Assembly: GCF_006438925.1 (NCBI RefSeq)
Contig: NZ_RCZA01000001.1
Coordinates: forward strand, 186,001-250,000
Direction: 5' to 3'
DNA: 64,000 nucleotides
DNA from: Pseudomonas mandelii
GTDB lineage: Bacteria > Pseudomonadota > Gammaproteobacteria > Pseudomonadales > Pseudomonadaceae
Below the pieces are notes generated by a model. That model was given only the letters and a program-made list of their open reading frames with translations, was not told the DNA's origin and did no database searches. Below, in pieces: positions 40,188 to 49,801 of the stretch; positions within the stretch are counted from its first letter, which is position 1; each line of letters begins with the position of its first letter. A program made the translations under genes and the position numbers.

Positions 40188-41102
40188 ATGCTGATCGATG
40201 AAGAGTTGACCCTGAAAAAACTCGAGGTGTTCCTGGCCTTCATGCGCACCGGCAACCTGGCCCGTGCCGCTGCCGAATTGCAGACCAGCAACGTCAGCGT
40301 GCACCGGGCGATCCATTCCCTGGAAAGCGCCCTGCGCTGTCCGCTGTTCAAGCACGAAGGCCGCAATCTCACGCCCTTGGAAAGCGCTTATGTGCTGGAA
40401 GAACGCGCGCAGAAGCTGATTCAGGACGTGGTCGAAACCGTGCGCCTGACCCGCGAAGCCGCCGGGTTCTCCGCCGAGCGTTTCAAGCTCGGCTCGCTGT
40501 ATTCGCTGACGGTGAAAACGGTGCCGCAGCTGATCATGGGCCTGAAGATCCGCCGCAGCGAACTCAACATCGACCTGATCCTCGGCTCGAACTTCGACCT
40601 GCTCTACAAGCTCAAGAACATGGAAGTCGACGCGATCCTGGTGTCGCTGGACGAGAGCGTCAACGACCCGGACTGCGAGCAGATTCAGCTGTTTTCCGAC
40701 GACATCTTTCTTGCCACACCGGCTGATTCAAGGTTTGCCCAACGGACCGAAGTTGATCTCGCCGAAGTGCGCGACGAGACATTCATTACGCTGACCCAAG
40801 GCTTTGCCACGCACCAGGACGGTAATCGGGTGTTCAAGCAGGCGGGGTTCGAACCGAAGGTGGCGATGCAGGTCAACGACATCTTCACCCTGCTGAGCAT
40901 GGTCAGCTCGGGCGTGGGTTATGCGTTGCTGCCGGGGCGGATTGCGGCGGTGTATGAGAACCGGGTGAAGCTGATTCCGTTGCAGGAAAAGTATCGGTTG
41001 CAGCAGCATATTGGGGTGGTGTTCTTGAAGGCCAAGGAGCGGGATCCGAATCTGTTGGCGTTGCTGGCGGAGTGTCGGATGTATGCCAATCGCCAGGCTT
41101 GA
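40188..41102 (+). CDS. mdcR: LysR-type regulator of the malonate decarboxylase operon
   Basis: 304 residues. The helix-turn-helix KKLEVFLAFMRTGNLARAAAELQTSNVSVHRAIHSLE opens the protein; the effector domain follows. The start MLIDEELTLKKLEVF and the position next to madM, at the end of the mdc cluster, identify MdcR, which senses malonate and activates mdc genes. It converges with the operon (madM ends 110 bases away), with a REP pair between. Confidence 0.9.
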   Translation: MLIDEELTLKKLEVFLAFMRTGNLARAAAELQTSNVSVHRAIHSLESALRCPLFKHEGRNLTPLESAYVLEERAQKLIQDVVETVRLTREAAGFSAERFKLGSLYSLTVKTVPQLIMGLKIRRSELNIDLILGSNFDLLYKLKNMEVDAILVSLDESVNDPDCEQIQLFSDDIFLATPADSRFAQRTEVDLAEVRDETFITLTQGFATHQDGNRVFKQAGFEPKVAMQVNDIFTLLSMVSSGVGYALLPGRIAAVYENRVKLIPLQEKYRLQQHIGVVFLKAKERDPNLLALLAECRMYANRQA

Positions 41103-41115
41103 GACCGCGGCGCCC

Positions 41116-41187
41116 CTATCGCGAGCAGGCTCACTCCCACCCTGGAATGCATTCCACTGTGGGAGCGAGCCTGCTCGCGAAGGCGTC
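41116..41187. repeat. Paired REP palindrome between mdcR and madM
   Basis: TCGCGAGCAGGCTCACTCC then GGAGCGAGCCTGCTCGCGAA; the left unit has an A in place of G. It separates the 3' ends of two convergent genes. Confidence 0.88.
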
Positions 41188-41212
41188 GGTACAATCAGCG
41201 AAGATCAGCGGG

Positions 41213-41977
41213 TCAGCCGACAATCCCGCGAACAATGAAGTACAACAACGAAGGCCCAAGCAAGCACCCAAGCCCGGTGTGGAACGTCGCGGTCAACGCG
41301 CCATAAGGCACCAACCGCCGATCCGTCGCCGCCAACCCGGCCGTCACACCGCTCACCGTCCCGGCCAGCCCACCAAACACCATCGCCGACCGCGGGTTAT
41401 CCAGCCCCATCCAGCGTGCGGCCATCGGCGTGCCGACCATCACAAAAATCGCCTTGATCAACCCGGTGGCAATCGACAACGCCACCACATCCGAACTCGC
41501 ACCAATCGCCGCCCCGGTCACCGGCCCGACGATGTAGGTCACCGCACCTGCGCCGATGGTGGTCATGCTGATCGCGTCGCGATAACCGAACGCCCAGGCC
41601 ATGCTTGCGCCGACAATGAACGGCAGGATCGTGCCCAGCAGCAGTGCAATCACACCGATCAAACCGGCCTTTTTCGCTTCGGTGGCTTGCACTTCGAACG
41701 CCGTGGCGACGATCGCAAAGTCCCGCAGCATCGCGCCGCCCATCAGACCGATGCCGGAAAACAGCGTCAGATCCGCCAGGCCTTTTTGCCCGCCCGTCAT
41801 CGTGCCGCCGACCCAGGCCAGAACAAGCCCGATGACGATGGCAATCGCCGAACCGTGAATCCGTCCGAACGTCAGGCGCTTGGACAGCACCACCGACACC
41901 CACATGATCACGCCGACGAACGCGAACGCGGTAACCAGACTGTTATTGGCCAGCCCCTTCTCAATGAGTTCCCACAT
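41213..41977 (-). CDS. madM: Malonate transporter subunit MadM
   Basis: 254 residues, about seven or eight membrane helices. It starts MWELIEKGLANNSLVTAFAFVG and contains GGTMTGGQKGLADLTLFSGIGLMGGAMLRDFAIVATAFEV, typical of MadM, which works with MadL as a malonate:sodium-type symporter. The start codon lies one base after the madL stop, so translation is coupled. It is the last gene of the mdc operon. Confidence 0.95.
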   Translation of the reverse strand: MWELIEKGLANNSLVTAFAFVGVIMWVSVVLSKRLTFGRIHGSAIAIVIGLVLAWVGGTMTGGQKGLADLTLFSGIGLMGGAMLRDFAIVATAFEVQATEAKKAGLIGVIALLLGTILPFIVGASMAWAFGYRDAISMTTIGAGAVTYIVGPVTGAAIGASSDVVALSIATGLIKAIFVMVGTPMAARWMGLDNPRSAMVFGGLAGTVSGVTAGLAATDRRLVPYGALTATFHTGLGCLLGPSLLYFIVRGIVG

Positions 41978-41978
41978 A

Positions 41979-42395
41979 TCAGCGACCTCCTACTGGAGTG
42001 CCGACCGGCGTTATGTCCGCCGGTTCATCGGGCAACGGTTCGCCTTTGTGAGTCCGGCTGATCAGGGCAATGGTGCAACCGCAGATCACCACCGAGCCGA
42101 TCGCTGCCAGCACCGCCACCGGGCCACCGTGCAGTGCGGTGACGACGTTCTGTTGCGCGGCCATCGCGACCACCACCGGAATGTACATGGCGCCCCAGAA
42201 GCCGACGCCCATTTCGCAATCCTTGGTCATGCCGCCGCGTTTTTGCATCCACAACCGTGCGCAGATCAGCAGGATCATTGCGATCCCGACGCCGCCGACG
42301 TTTGATTTCACGCCCAGCAACATGCCGAGCATGTCACCCACGATCACCCCTGCCAGCGTACAAATCGCCAACAGTGCCACACCGTAAATAATCAT
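41979..42395 (-). CDS. madL: Malonate transporter subunit MadL
   Basis: 138 residues, about four membrane helices, starting MIIYGVALLAICTLAGVIVGDMLGMLLGV, with CEMGVGFWGAMYIPVVVAMAA. The ATG at 42393-42395 follows GAGGAC; an in-frame extension of five codons is less likely. It is the small partner of MadM, imports malonate for the decarboxylase and lies 65 bases after mdcH in the same direction. Confidence 0.95.
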   Translation of the reverse strand: MIIYGVALLAICTLAGVIVGDMLGMLLGVKSNVGGVGIAMILLICARLWMQKRGGMTKDCEMGVGFWGAMYIPVVVAMAAQQNVVTALHGGPVAVLAAIGSVVICGCTIALISRTHKGEPLPDEPADITPVGTPVGGR

Positions 42396-42460
42396 TGTTG
42401 TTGTCCTCAAAGTGCATCGTCGAATGTTGTTTTTGTTGTTCGAAGGCCTGAGTCGGTGTT

Positions 42461-43372
42461 CTAGGGTTGGCGGCTTCCCTCCTCACGCAACAGCGCCTGC
42501 AAGGTATCGAGCCGCGCACCGTCGAAGGCAATCACGGTGCCCTGCTCGAACACCCGGCGCGCCAGCCCGGTCAGCACCGCACCGGGTGGCAGTTCGATCT
42601 GTAGACGTACGCCGCGCTCATAAGCGCTTTGTACCGTGCCGCGCCAATCCACCACGCGGCACATGTTGAACGCCAGGTCGTCGCGCAAGGCGTCAGTGTT
42701 GATGATGGGCCGGGCGCGACTGCCGCTCAGGTAGCCCAGCGTCGGTGTTTTCAGCTGCACGTTAGCGAAGGCGTCGGCCAGGGTTTTCGCAGGTGTTTCC
42801 AGCAGCGGGCAGTGGGACGGCACGCTGACGGCCAGACGTTTGGCCAGACCTGCACCGCGACCTTTGGCCAACTCGGCGACCGCTTTCATCGCGCCATCGC
42901 TGCCGGCAATGACCACCTGGTTATCGGCGTTGATGTTCGCCAGGTACACCGGCGTGTCGACGCTGTGAACCTGCGCCAGCAAACTTTCCACCGTGGCCAG
43001 ATCCAGACCGATGATCGCGGTCATTCCATAGCCTTGTGGATAAGCCTGTTGCATCAGTTCACCGCGCAGGCTGACCAGATGCAACGCATCGCTGAAGCTC
43101 AACGCGCCGGCGACCACCGCTGCCGGGTAGGCGCCGATGGAAAGCCCGGCCACGTAATCCGCCGCCAACCGCAACTGGCGTGAAGCGGCGACGCCGGCGA
43201 TCAACAGGCAGAGCTGAACCGCCCTTGTCGACTTCAACGACTCAGCAGAATCCAGCAGCAATGTATCTTCGCCAAGCACTTCACTCGCCTCGATCACTGT
43301 TTCCCGAGGCAAACGATGGAGCATGCCCGGCTGCTGCGCGCCCTGGCCTGGGAACACCAGCAAACTGCTCAC
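42461..43372 (-). CDS. mdcH: Malonate decarboxylase subunit epsilon (malonyl-CoA:ACP transacylase)
   Basis: 303 residues. It loads malonyl onto the acyl carrier subunit to start the catalytic cycle. FabD-like motifs: LVFPGQGAQ at the N-terminus, nucleophilic Ser in GLSIGAYPAA, and PSHCPLLE with a catalytic His. I chose the GTG at 43370-43372 because AGGAG lies eight bases upstream and the reading frame overlaps the mdcG stop as GTGA; a longer GTG start at 43396 is unlikely. Confidence 0.93.
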   Translation of the reverse strand: MSSLLVFPGQGAQQPGMLHRLPRETVIEASEVLGEDTLLLDSAESLKSTRAVQLCLLIAGVAASRQLRLAADYVAGLSIGAYPAAVVAGALSFSDALHLVSLRGELMQQAYPQGYGMTAIIGLDLATVESLLAQVHSVDTPVYLANINADNQVVIAGSDGAMKAVAELAKGRGAGLAKRLAVSVPSHCPLLETPAKTLADAFANVQLKTPTLGYLSGSRARPIINTDALRDDLAFNMCRVVDWRGTVQSAYERGVRLQIELPPGAVLTGLARRVFEQGTVIAFDGARLDTLQALLREEGSRQP

Positions 43373-43986
43373 GCTGCTTGCTCCTGCGGATTCCACGGAT
43401 CAATCACCAGAACAGCCTGGCTTGCGCTTTTCAGCAAAACCCGACGTGCAGAGCTGGCCCATTCGCGCAAAGCGACTGCACCGAGTGGAGTCTGCAACTG
43501 CATGTCCACTGGGCAGACAGCAGCATCGAGAATCTTCACCAGTGCCTGCGCCCGCACACGATTCAACGGCTGCGGTGTACGCAGGATCAAGTCGAGATCG
43601 CTGCCCTCATGCAATGCCTGAAAACCGCTGGCCAATTCAAACCCGGCACTGCCGCTGACACCCCACACCCACTCACAGGAATCGAGCATCGGCCGCAGTT
43701 GATTGAGGGCGCGCACTGCCGGCAAATCCCGATCAATCGAGACATGGCAAAGCGCTTCCGGCCGTACTTGACGCTGGATCGCATCGACCGACATCACCGT
43801 CGCATACCGCTGCTCACGCAAACGCCCACGCACGCCGACCGCGATGTGATCCGCCGCGCTCAACGCACGCCGAACCACCACCGGTTGACCCGCACTGATC
43901 GACTCGATCACCCACGAAGGCGCATCCGCAGGTAACTGCTCCGGGGTCATCCCCCAGAGCAGGTCGTGGGCCAGAAGCGTGTTCAC
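43369..43986 (-). CDS. mdcG: Phosphoribosyl-dephospho-CoA transferase
   Basis: 205 residues. It attaches the 2'-(5''-triphosphoribosyl)-3'-dephospho-CoA prosthetic group to the acyl carrier subunit MdcC. The nucleotidyltransferase motif GSDLDLIL is present in the C-terminal half (EGSDLDLILRTP). The start is GTG at 43984-43986, overlapping the mdcE stop as GTGA, and gives VNTLLAHDLLWGMTPEQL, the family N-terminus. Longer in-frame starts run into mdcE. Confidence 0.92.
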   Translation of the reverse strand: MNTLLAHDLLWGMTPEQLPADAPSWVIESISAGQPVVVRRALSAADHIAVGVRGRLREQRYATVMSVDAIQRQVRPEALCHVSIDRDLPAVRALNQLRPMLDSCEWVWGVSGSAGFELASGFQALHEGSDLDLILRTPQPLNRVRAQALVKILDAAVCPVDMQLQTPLGAVALREWASSARRVLLKSASQAVLVIDPWNPQEQAA

Positions 43987-44786
43987 CACTGCTCTCTCAA
44001 CAGTTGGCGAACCTGGCTCGACGCCGCACGGTTGGTCGCGCCCAAGCGGCTGCTCAGATCTCGACCATGAGCGGCGACATCGCCAATCGCCTGGTTCAGG
44101 CATTCAGCCACGCGCGTCAGATCCTCCGCCGTCGGCTGCTCGATCTGTTCCACCGACAAGGTTTCCCAAAGCAGTCCAAGGCTCGCGTAGCTGTCGATGT
44201 CATACGCCATCGGCGGCACGCTGGCGGCCAGTGCTTCGAGTTCTTCGACGCTGCGCAACGTCACCCGCGCCGCCGAAGCCTTGCCCATCGCATGCACCAT
44301 CACGCCCGGATCTCGCAGGGCAATCAGCCGATTAGCCTGATACCCATGAGCGAGAAACGCCCCGGACATCGCCTTGCCCACCAGCAAACCGATCACGGCG
44401 TGGCCGGCCAGTCTGGCGCGGGCATAACTGTCCGCGGCACCGGCCAAGGCCTGATGAATGCCGAGTGCTTCTTCGCGACGACCGTAGGCCTGACTCGGCA
44501 CATCGACGATGGCGATCAAGGCGCGTTTCTGCGATTTATCCAGATCCGCTGCGATGACTTCATCCACGGCTTTGGCCAGTCCCCAACCTTCCAACAGACC
44601 GACCTCGCCATTGCGGGCGCGGACGAAGCGGTTGTCGGGATCAGCCACCACCGCGATAAAGCGAACGGGTTGGTCACCCAATACACCGTCGGCAACCTTC
44701 AACGAAGCGGGCAAACCATCAACCGGTTTGGCGCCCGCACTCAAGGCGTTGAACCAGTTCAAGCCTCTCAGGGAATACGAACTCAT
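43983..44786 (-). CDS. mdcE: Malonate decarboxylase subunit gamma
   Basis: 267 residues, carboxyltransferase-like (crotonase superfamily). With MdcD it forms the decarboxylase that releases CO2 from malonyl-S-ACP. Typical segments are IAIVDVPSQAYGRREEALGIHQALAGAADSYARARL and IGLLVGKAMSGAFLAHG. Start and stop overlap the neighbours by 4 bases on both sides (mdcD stop and mdcG start), a sign of tight translational coupling in a stoichiometric complex. Confidence 0.95.
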   Translation of the reverse strand: MSSYSLRGLNWFNALSAGAKPVDGLPASLKVADGVLGDQPVRFIAVVADPDNRFVRARNGEVGLLEGWGLAKAVDEVIAADLDKSQKRALIAIVDVPSQAYGRREEALGIHQALAGAADSYARARLAGHAVIGLLVGKAMSGAFLAHGYQANRLIALRDPGVMVHAMGKASAARVTLRSVEELEALAASVPPMAYDIDSYASLGLLWETLSVEQIEQPTAEDLTRVAECLNQAIGDVAAHGRDLSSRLGATNRAASSQVRQLLREQW

Positions 44787-45634
44787 GAGCGCTCTCCTTG
44801 ATACAGATCGCGAACCGTCGACGGCTCGATTTGCGGCTCGGCGTCCAGACGGGCCAATCGTTGCAGGAACAATTCGGCCTGACGGCTGCGTTGCTGTTCC
44901 GGCAAACCTTGCTTGAGCAATTCACCGACCTGCTGCTGAACCTGCGCCACGTCGTCAGCGACAAAACGATCCACCAGACCACTGGCAAAACGTTGCTCGC
45001 CACCGGTCAGGCTCCAGATGAAAGGACGATCACGGGAGTCGTATTCCTCAAGCCCGGCTTCCTGTTCGATCACTTGCGGACCGTTGAGGCCAAGCCGCGC
45101 TTCCTGAGTCACCAGCAAATAACTGCACAACCCGGCGGCAATCGACATCCCGCCAAAGCAGCCGACGCTGCCCGCCACCACACCCACCACTGGCTGGTAT
45201 TGGCGCAGATCGACAATCGCCGCATGAATATCGGCAATCGCCGCCAGCCCGAGGTTGGCTTCCTGCAAACGCACGCCACCGGTTTCCAGCAGCAATACGG
45301 CGCGAGTGGGAATGCCATTGCGGTTGTCTTCGGCCGCCAGCTCCAGCGCACCGGCAATCTTCGCCCCGCCGACTTCACCGAGGCTGCCGCCCTGAAACGC
45401 GCCTTCGATCGCGGCGATCACCACCGGCAAACCGCCGATGCTGCCCTTGGCGATCACCACGCCGTCATCGGCTTGCGGCACTACGCCCTGACGCGACAGC
45501 CACGGCGATATGACGCGCTGAAACGGGTCGAGTAATTCGCGGAAGGTGCCCGCGTCGAGCAAGGCTTTCGCCCGTTGCCGGGCGCCGAGTTCGACGAAGC
45601 TGTGTTTGTCGAGGAGCGTTGCATTGTCAGTCAT
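44783..45634 (-). CDS. mdcD: Malonate decarboxylase subunit beta
   Basis: 283 residues, carboxyltransferase fold. Motifs: VVIAAIEGAFQGGSLGEVGGAKIAGALE and VVGVVAGSVGCFGGMSIAAGLCSYLLVT, characteristic of biotin-independent malonate decarboxylase beta subunits. The ATG at 45632-45634 (MTDNATLLDKHSFVELGARQRA) overlaps the end of mdcC by 8 bases; a much longer upstream in-frame start would run through mdcC. It pairs with MdcE in the catalytic core. Confidence 0.94.
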   Translation of the reverse strand: MTDNATLLDKHSFVELGARQRAKALLDAGTFRELLDPFQRVISPWLSRQGVVPQADDGVVIAKGSIGGLPVVIAAIEGAFQGGSLGEVGGAKIAGALELAAEDNRNGIPTRAVLLLETGGVRLQEANLGLAAIADIHAAIVDLRQYQPVVGVVAGSVGCFGGMSIAAGLCSYLLVTQEARLGLNGPQVIEQEAGLEEYDSRDRPFIWSLTGGEQRFASGLVDRFVADDVAQVQQQVGELLKQGLPEQQRSRQAELFLQRLARLDAEPQIEPSTVRDLYQGERS

Positions 45635-45926
45635 GGCCGATCTCCTCAAAGCCTTGTTCCAGACGCAAGCGCACCACGCCAGGCGTCGCGCCGAAGTCGT
45701 GGATATCGATGGCCATCGCGGGTGGAGTCTGACCGTCGAACATCCGCGCAAACAGATGCTGCCAACGTTGTTCAGCGCCATTGACCGAGGTCTGCACCTT
45801 GATCGTCAGCTTGCCGGCCTGGCCTGGTTCGATCAGCACTTCCAGATCGCCCGAGCCGACACAGCCCACTAGCGTCCGGCCGCGCGGCGGCTGCCCGGCG
45901 GGGAATTCAAAAGATAAGGTTTCCAT
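45627..45926 (-). CDS. mdcC: Malonate decarboxylase acyl carrier protein (delta)
   Basis: 99 residues. It carries the CoA-like prosthetic group on a serine; the residue in GCVGSGDLEV is S25, the position known for Klebsiella MdcC. The group is first made by MdcB and attached by MdcG, then acetylated and exchanged for malonyl by MdcH and MdcA. Start and stop overlap mdcB by one base and mdcD by 8 bases. Confidence 0.95.
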   Translation of the reverse strand: METLSFEFPAGQPPRGRTLVGCVGSGDLEVLIEPGQAGKLTIKVQTSVNGAEQRWQHLFARMFDGQTPPAMAIDIHDFGATPGVVRLRLEQGFEEIGHD

Positions 45927-46801
45927 CAGAAAGCTCCCTGGATGATGCCGTCGGCCGACTCGATGCGGTCGATGAACAGGCAGGCTGCGAGCAAGTCGGC
46001 AGCACCGCCTGGCGAGGCATTCAACGCGATTAATTGTTGGTCCAGCGCATGCAAACGGCGGCGGCCGGCGAGGCTGGCACTGCCGCCGGCGTCGAGCACG
46101 GCTTGGGCGCCGAGTTGCATGGTCTGCAGGCCTTGTTCGCCTGCGCGGTAGAGCACACAGGTGTCGGCAAGCGCCGTCATGATCGCCAGCAAGGCATCGA
46201 GCCGGGCGTTCTGCTCGCCATGACCGGCGGCGCGGCTGCGTTTGAGTTGCGGCAGCGCCCGTTGAATCACTGCCGGGAAACCGAGCTGCGCTTCTTCACG
46301 GGCACCGCGAGCGCCATAACGCTGCGCGACTTGCGCGCCGTGGCTCAGAGGACGCGGCGCGTAACGGTCGTCGAGCAAGGCCAGGCGTGCGGCGCGCAAG
46401 GTAATGGCGCCTGCGCCAGTGGATTCAGGTTCCAGCGCAGTCGCCGCGACCAACAGACCCAAGGCCCAGATGGCGCCGCGATGGGTATTCACGCCGCCCG
46501 TGGTGGCGAGCATCACTTCCTCGCCTTCACGACCGATCAGGCCAATGGCTTCGCGCAGCGGTAAACCGACTTCGCCGAACTCGATGGCGGCCTCCGCCAT
46601 TTCCTTGAACGCCGGCCACAGGGACAGCGCCGAAGCGTGCATCAGCCCGAGGTGCAAATCGGTGTGCGCGCCATTGCCGCGACGGTCGACCAGCGCCGGT
46701 TTCGGCGACAGGTCCGCTTCGTCGATCAGCGCGTCCACGGCCAGATCCGCCAGCCGCTCAGCCAGGGACAGGGTTTTCGGTTGCAGGTTAAAGGCGTGCA
46801 T
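45926..46801 (-). CDS. mdcB: Triphosphoribosyl-dephospho-CoA synthase
   Basis: 291 residues, CitG-like. It makes the prosthetic-group precursor from ATP and dephospho-CoA. Motifs: [19 protein letters not shown] and [20 protein letters not shown] near the middle, both typical of CitG/MdcB. The ATG at 46799-46801 overlaps the mdcA stop (TAATG), and the stop overlaps mdcC (TGATG). It starts [21 protein letters not shown]. Confidence 0.95.
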   Translation of the reverse strand: MHAFNLQPKTLSLAERLADLAVDALIDEADLSPKPALVDRRGNGAHTDLHLGLMHASALSLWPAFKEMAEAAIEFGEVGLPLREAIGLIGREGEEVMLATTGGVNTHRGAIWALGLLVAATALEPESTGAGAITLRAARLALLDDRYAPRPLSHGAQVAQRYGARGAREEAQLGFPAVIQRALPQLKRSRAAGHGEQNARLDALLAIMTALADTCVLYRAGEQGLQTMQLGAQAVLDAGGSASLAGRRRLHALDQQLIALNASPGGAADLLAACLFIDRIESADGIIQGAF

Positions 46802-48471
46802 TACCAGCTCCTGAACTTGGCGGGCGGGTTGTAGAGGCCACCGGACCACTCCACCAGATCGGCCACGCTTTTAGCCGCCAACAGTTCGCGGGTGGCGTCG
46901 GTGCGGCGGATGCCGAGGTCTTCGGGCAAGGCGATCAGGCCTTCGCGGCGCATGCGCGCGGTGTCTTTCGGGTTGTGGCGCAGACCGATGACGGTGACTC
47001 CGGCCACGGCCGCGATCATCGCCTGACGTTCTTCAAGCGAACGCGCCTTGTACAAATAGGCGATGCCTTCTTCGGTCAGCAGGTGAGTGACGTCGTCGCC
47101 GTAGATCATGATCGGCGCCAGCGGCATGCCGCTTTTTCTCGCCACTTCCACCGCGTCGAGGGTTTCGACGAAGGTCGGTTTGCCACCCTCCTGGAAGGTC
47201 TCGACCATTTGCACCACGAGTTTTTTGCCCCGCTCCAGCAGCGCTTCGGGCGCATCGTCGTGGCGCATGTCGAGCCAGGCCGGCGTGCCATGACGGCGAC
47301 CACGCGGATCATGGCCCATGTTCGGCGCACCGCCGAAACCAGCCAGCCGTCCGCGTGTCACGGTCGAGGAATGGCCGTCGCCATCGACTTGCAGCGTGGC
47401 GCCGATGAACAGGTCTACTGCGTATTGCCCGGCCAGTTGGCAGAACATCCGGTTGGAGCGCAGGGAGCCATCGCGCCCGGTAAAGAACACGTCGGGCCGG
47501 GCGGCGATGTAGTTTTCCATGCCCAATTCGGTGCCGAAGCAATGCACGCTTTCGACCCAACCGCTTTCGATGGCCGGGATCAAGGTTGGGTGCGGATTGA
47601 GGGTCCAGTTGCGGCAGATCTTGCCCTTCAGGCCGAGGGATTCGCCGTAGGTCGGCAGGATCAATTCGATAGCAGCGGTGTTGAAACCGATGCCGTGGTT
47701 CAGGGACTGGACGTTGTGTTTTTCGTAGATCCCGCGGATCGCCATCATCGCCATCAGCACATGCACAGGCTTGATGTGGCGCGGGTCGCGGGTGAACAGC
47801 GGTTCGATGTAGAACGGCTTGTCGGCCACCACCACGAAATCTACCCAGGACGCGGGGATGTCGACGCGGGGCAACTCGCTGACATCGTCCACCAACTGAT
47901 TGACCTGAACGATGACGATGCCGTCGCTGAAGGCGGCCGGTTCGATCAAGGCGGGCGTGTCTTCGGTGCTCGGGCCGGTGTAGATGTTGCCAGCACGGTC
48001 GGCCATGAAACCGGCCGAGAGCACGACGTTGGGGATCAGGTCGACCACCAGTCGCGCATAGAGCTCGATGTAAGTGTGGATCGCACCGATTTCCAGCAGG
48101 CCGTCTTCCAGCAACTGGCTGATACGCAGGCTCTGGGTGCCGGCGAAAGAGAAGTCGAGTTTGCGGGCGATGCCGCGTTCAAACAGGTCCAGATGCTCGG
48201 AACGTCCGACGCTGGGCATGATCATGTGCAGATCATGCAGCTTCGCGGGATCGGCCTTGGCCAGGGAGCGGGAGAGGAAATCCGCCTGCTTCTGGTTATT
48301 GCCCTCCAGCACCACACGGTCGCCGGGCAGGATCAAGGCCTCCAGCGCCGCAACGATTTTGTCGGTGGGCAAGACCACACCGTCGGCGAGACCCCGTACC
48401 AGCTCGAGACGCCGCTGCTTTTCGCTGCGCCGCCGCGTCCATCGCGAGTCGGGGGATATTGTTGTTGTCAT
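46801..48471 (-). CDS. mdcA: Malonate decarboxylase subunit alpha (acetyl-S-ACP:malonate ACP transferase)
   Basis: 556 residues, CoA-transferase-like, the first gene of the operon. It exchanges acetyl for malonyl on the carrier protein. Typical segments: [37 protein letters not shown] and [23 protein letters not shown]. The ATG at 48469-48471 is set by GTGGAG about seven bases upstream; a longer in-frame start at 48504 is unlikely. The operon mdcABCDEGH-madLM is complete for malonate use as a carbon source, giving acetate and CO2. Confidence 0.96.
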   Translation of the reverse strand: MTTTISPDSRWTRRRSEKQRRLELVRGLADGVVLPTDKIVAALEALILPGDRVVLEGNNQKQADFLSRSLAKADPAKLHDLHMIMPSVGRSEHLDLFERGIARKLDFSFAGTQSLRISQLLEDGLLEIGAIHTYIELYARLVVDLIPNVVLSAGFMADRAGNIYTGPSTEDTPALIEPAAFSDGIVIVQVNQLVDDVSELPRVDIPASWVDFVVVADKPFYIEPLFTRDPRHIKPVHVLMAMMAIRGIYEKHNVQSLNHGIGFNTAAIELILPTYGESLGLKGKICRNWTLNPHPTLIPAIESGWVESVHCFGTELGMENYIAARPDVFFTGRDGSLRSNRMFCQLAGQYAVDLFIGATLQVDGDGHSSTVTRGRLAGFGGAPNMGHDPRGRRHGTPAWLDMRHDDAPEALLERGKKLVVQMVETFQEGGKPTFVETLDAVEVARKSGMPLAPIMIYGDDVTHLLTEEGIAYLYKARSLEERQAMIAAVAGVTVIGLRHNPKDTARMRREGLIALPEDLGIRRTDATRELLAAKSVADLVEWSGGLYNPPAKFRSW

Positions 48472-48603
48472 GACCACTCCACGGGTTCGCTGTCGTGGAG
48501 TCACCTTAGGAGCGTTTGGTGGGGGGCATCAATCAAGCAGAGTGTTGGATTGTTACGGTCAGGGTAATGGTTGGTCTGGTTTTCTTTTGTGTGAGTTAAA
48601 TCC

Positions 48604-48797
48604 ACCCCTCACCCTAACCCTCCCGAAACGTCGGACCGCCCCAGAGGGTAGAGGGGACTGACCGAGGTGTTCTTGGAGCTACATTGACCTGAGATATCGA
48701 GTTGAACTCAGGTTTTGAAAAGCTTGAAGATCGGCTCCCTTTCCCCCTCTCCCCTCTGGGGCGGTCCGACGTTTCGGGAGGGCTGGGGTGAGGGGTA
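48604..48797. repeat. Long inverted repeat with arms of about 50 bases
   Basis: CTCACCCTAACCCTCCCGAA with CGTCGGACCGCCCCAGAGGG at the left, and the complementary block at 48739-48797 on the right, separated by about 85 bases. The arms agree at most positions, with a few substitutions. It is unlike the two abundant repeat families and may be a group-specific mobile palindrome. Confidence 0.75.
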
Positions 48798-49051
48798 GAT
48801 TTCGAACACACCTAGTTTTTGTGTTGAAACACCTGTCCTGAGAAAGCTCCACAGCAATCATCGACAAGTCCCAAAAAAGGACCGATCAGTCCCTTTTTTG
48901 GACTCTTCAACCTTCGCCAGCCAAATGGGGTTTTGTGTTTAAAAGTTTGTCCGCAGGAGCGGTGTGAGGCTACGCCGTCTGGCGTCGCTGCCTACAGCAA
49001 AGCCGGAACCCGCTGACTGGTGCGGTTTTGCGTTGATCTTTATCGTTTGTG

Positions 49052-49089
49052 TGTCGCTGCCAACCTCAGCGACCGGGCCTGGAATCCCG
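49052..49089 (+). promoter_or_regulatory. Candidate double-hairpin leader motif, copy B
   Basis: TGTCGCTG, 9 bases, GCGA, 1 base, CGGG, 8 bases, CCCG. The first stem pairs GTCGCTG with CAGCGAC perfectly; the second pairs CGGG with CCCG. Spacing is identical to 3716-3753, and the second stem shows A-T against C-G covariation. Confidence 0.5.
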
Positions 49090-49116
49090 AGGTGTTAACG
49101 AGGCAAAAGCGCCTTT

Positions 49117-49160
49117 CATAACGTATGCTTGCGCACCTTTAATGTGTGCACTCCGTTATG
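49117..49160 (+). other. Additional hairpin in the leader of the DUF6124-like gene
   Basis: CATAACG (49117-49123) pairs with CGTTATG (49154-49160); inside, TGCGCAC (49130-49136) pairs with GTGTGCA (49144-49150) with one G-U. A two-part stem with an internal loop, absent from the leader at 3716. Confidence 0.4.
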
Positions 49161-49292
49161 GCGGCTGTGCGCGGGAGACCTTAGTGTCTGTCGGGTTTTG
49201 TCCGTTTGCCCGGGTTCCAGCCCGCGTACAGCTGCCACCCCTTCGGCTGGAACCGAATGGAGCAGCTGAAACTCATTAAATGGAGCTTCACT

Positions 49293-49673
49293 ATGTTCAA
49301 ACCAACTCCCAATCCCCCGGAAACCGACACCGGTTCCGAAGCATCCCTCGAAGCCGAAAAACTCAAGGAAGCCGCCGACCGCGTCTTTTCCTACTACTTC
49401 CCGCCCCCTGAAAAACCGGGCAAGCGCCGCAAACATCACCTCTTCAGCGTCTCCCCCGATATCGACACCGAAGCCCTTCTGGCCAATGCATCCGAAGACC
49501 TGCTGTCCATCAGCGCCATTGCTGCAGATCTGGCGGACGATGTGGAAGGCTCACGCCGCTCTGTAGCCTTGGCGCTCAGCCGCATGGCGGATGGGGTGCA
49601 GTTGTTGGTGGAGCGGGCGCTGGATCACTATGAGGCGTTGCAGATGCAGTTGCGGGATCAAGCAAAGGTTTAG
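49293..49673 (+). CDS. DUF6124-like small orphan protein
   Basis: 126 residues with the recurrent Pseudomonas N-terminus MFKPTPNPPETD, then a helix AEKLKEAADRV, a basic linker (PPEKPGKRRKHH), and the conserved LFSVSPDIDTEALLANASEDLLSISAIAADLADDVEGSRR followed by VALALSRMADGVQLLVERALD. This matches DUF6124-type proteins, cytoplasmic and without known function. The ATG at 49293 follows TGGAG. It shares a leader hairpin motif with the gene at 3799. Confidence 0.75.
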   Translation: MFKPTPNPPETDTGSEASLEAEKLKEAADRVFSYYFPPPEKPGKRRKHHLFSVSPDIDTEALLANASEDLLSISAIAADLADDVEGSRRSVALALSRMADGVQLLVERALDHYEALQMQLRDQAKV

Positions 49674-49702
49674 CCTTCAGGTTTGAGGTGAATTGACGGC
49701 CG

Positions 49703-49784
49703 CCATCGCGAGCAGGCTCACTCCCACAGGAGGTTTGTGTACGACACAGATCAAATGTGGGAGCGAGCTTGCTCCGGGCGGCGT
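49703..49784. repeat. Paired REP palindrome, partly degenerate
   Basis: ATCGCGAGCAGGCTCACTCC at the left and GTGGGAGCGAGCTTGCTCC at the right, which diverges into GGGCGGCG. It lies between the DUF6124-like gene and chpC. Confidence 0.85.
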
Positions 49785-49801
49785 TCCGACGATGGGGCCA
49801 G

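Larger units (their letters stand above)
48472..49292. other. Long intergenic region upstream of mdcA and the DUF6124-like gene
   Basis: An 821-base gap between two divergent genes. It contains the mdc promoter region (48472-48600), a large inverted repeat (48604-48797), about 250 bases without recognisable structure (48800-49050), and a multi-hairpin leader (49052-49290) before the small gene. No reading frame in it looks real. Confidence 0.55.
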
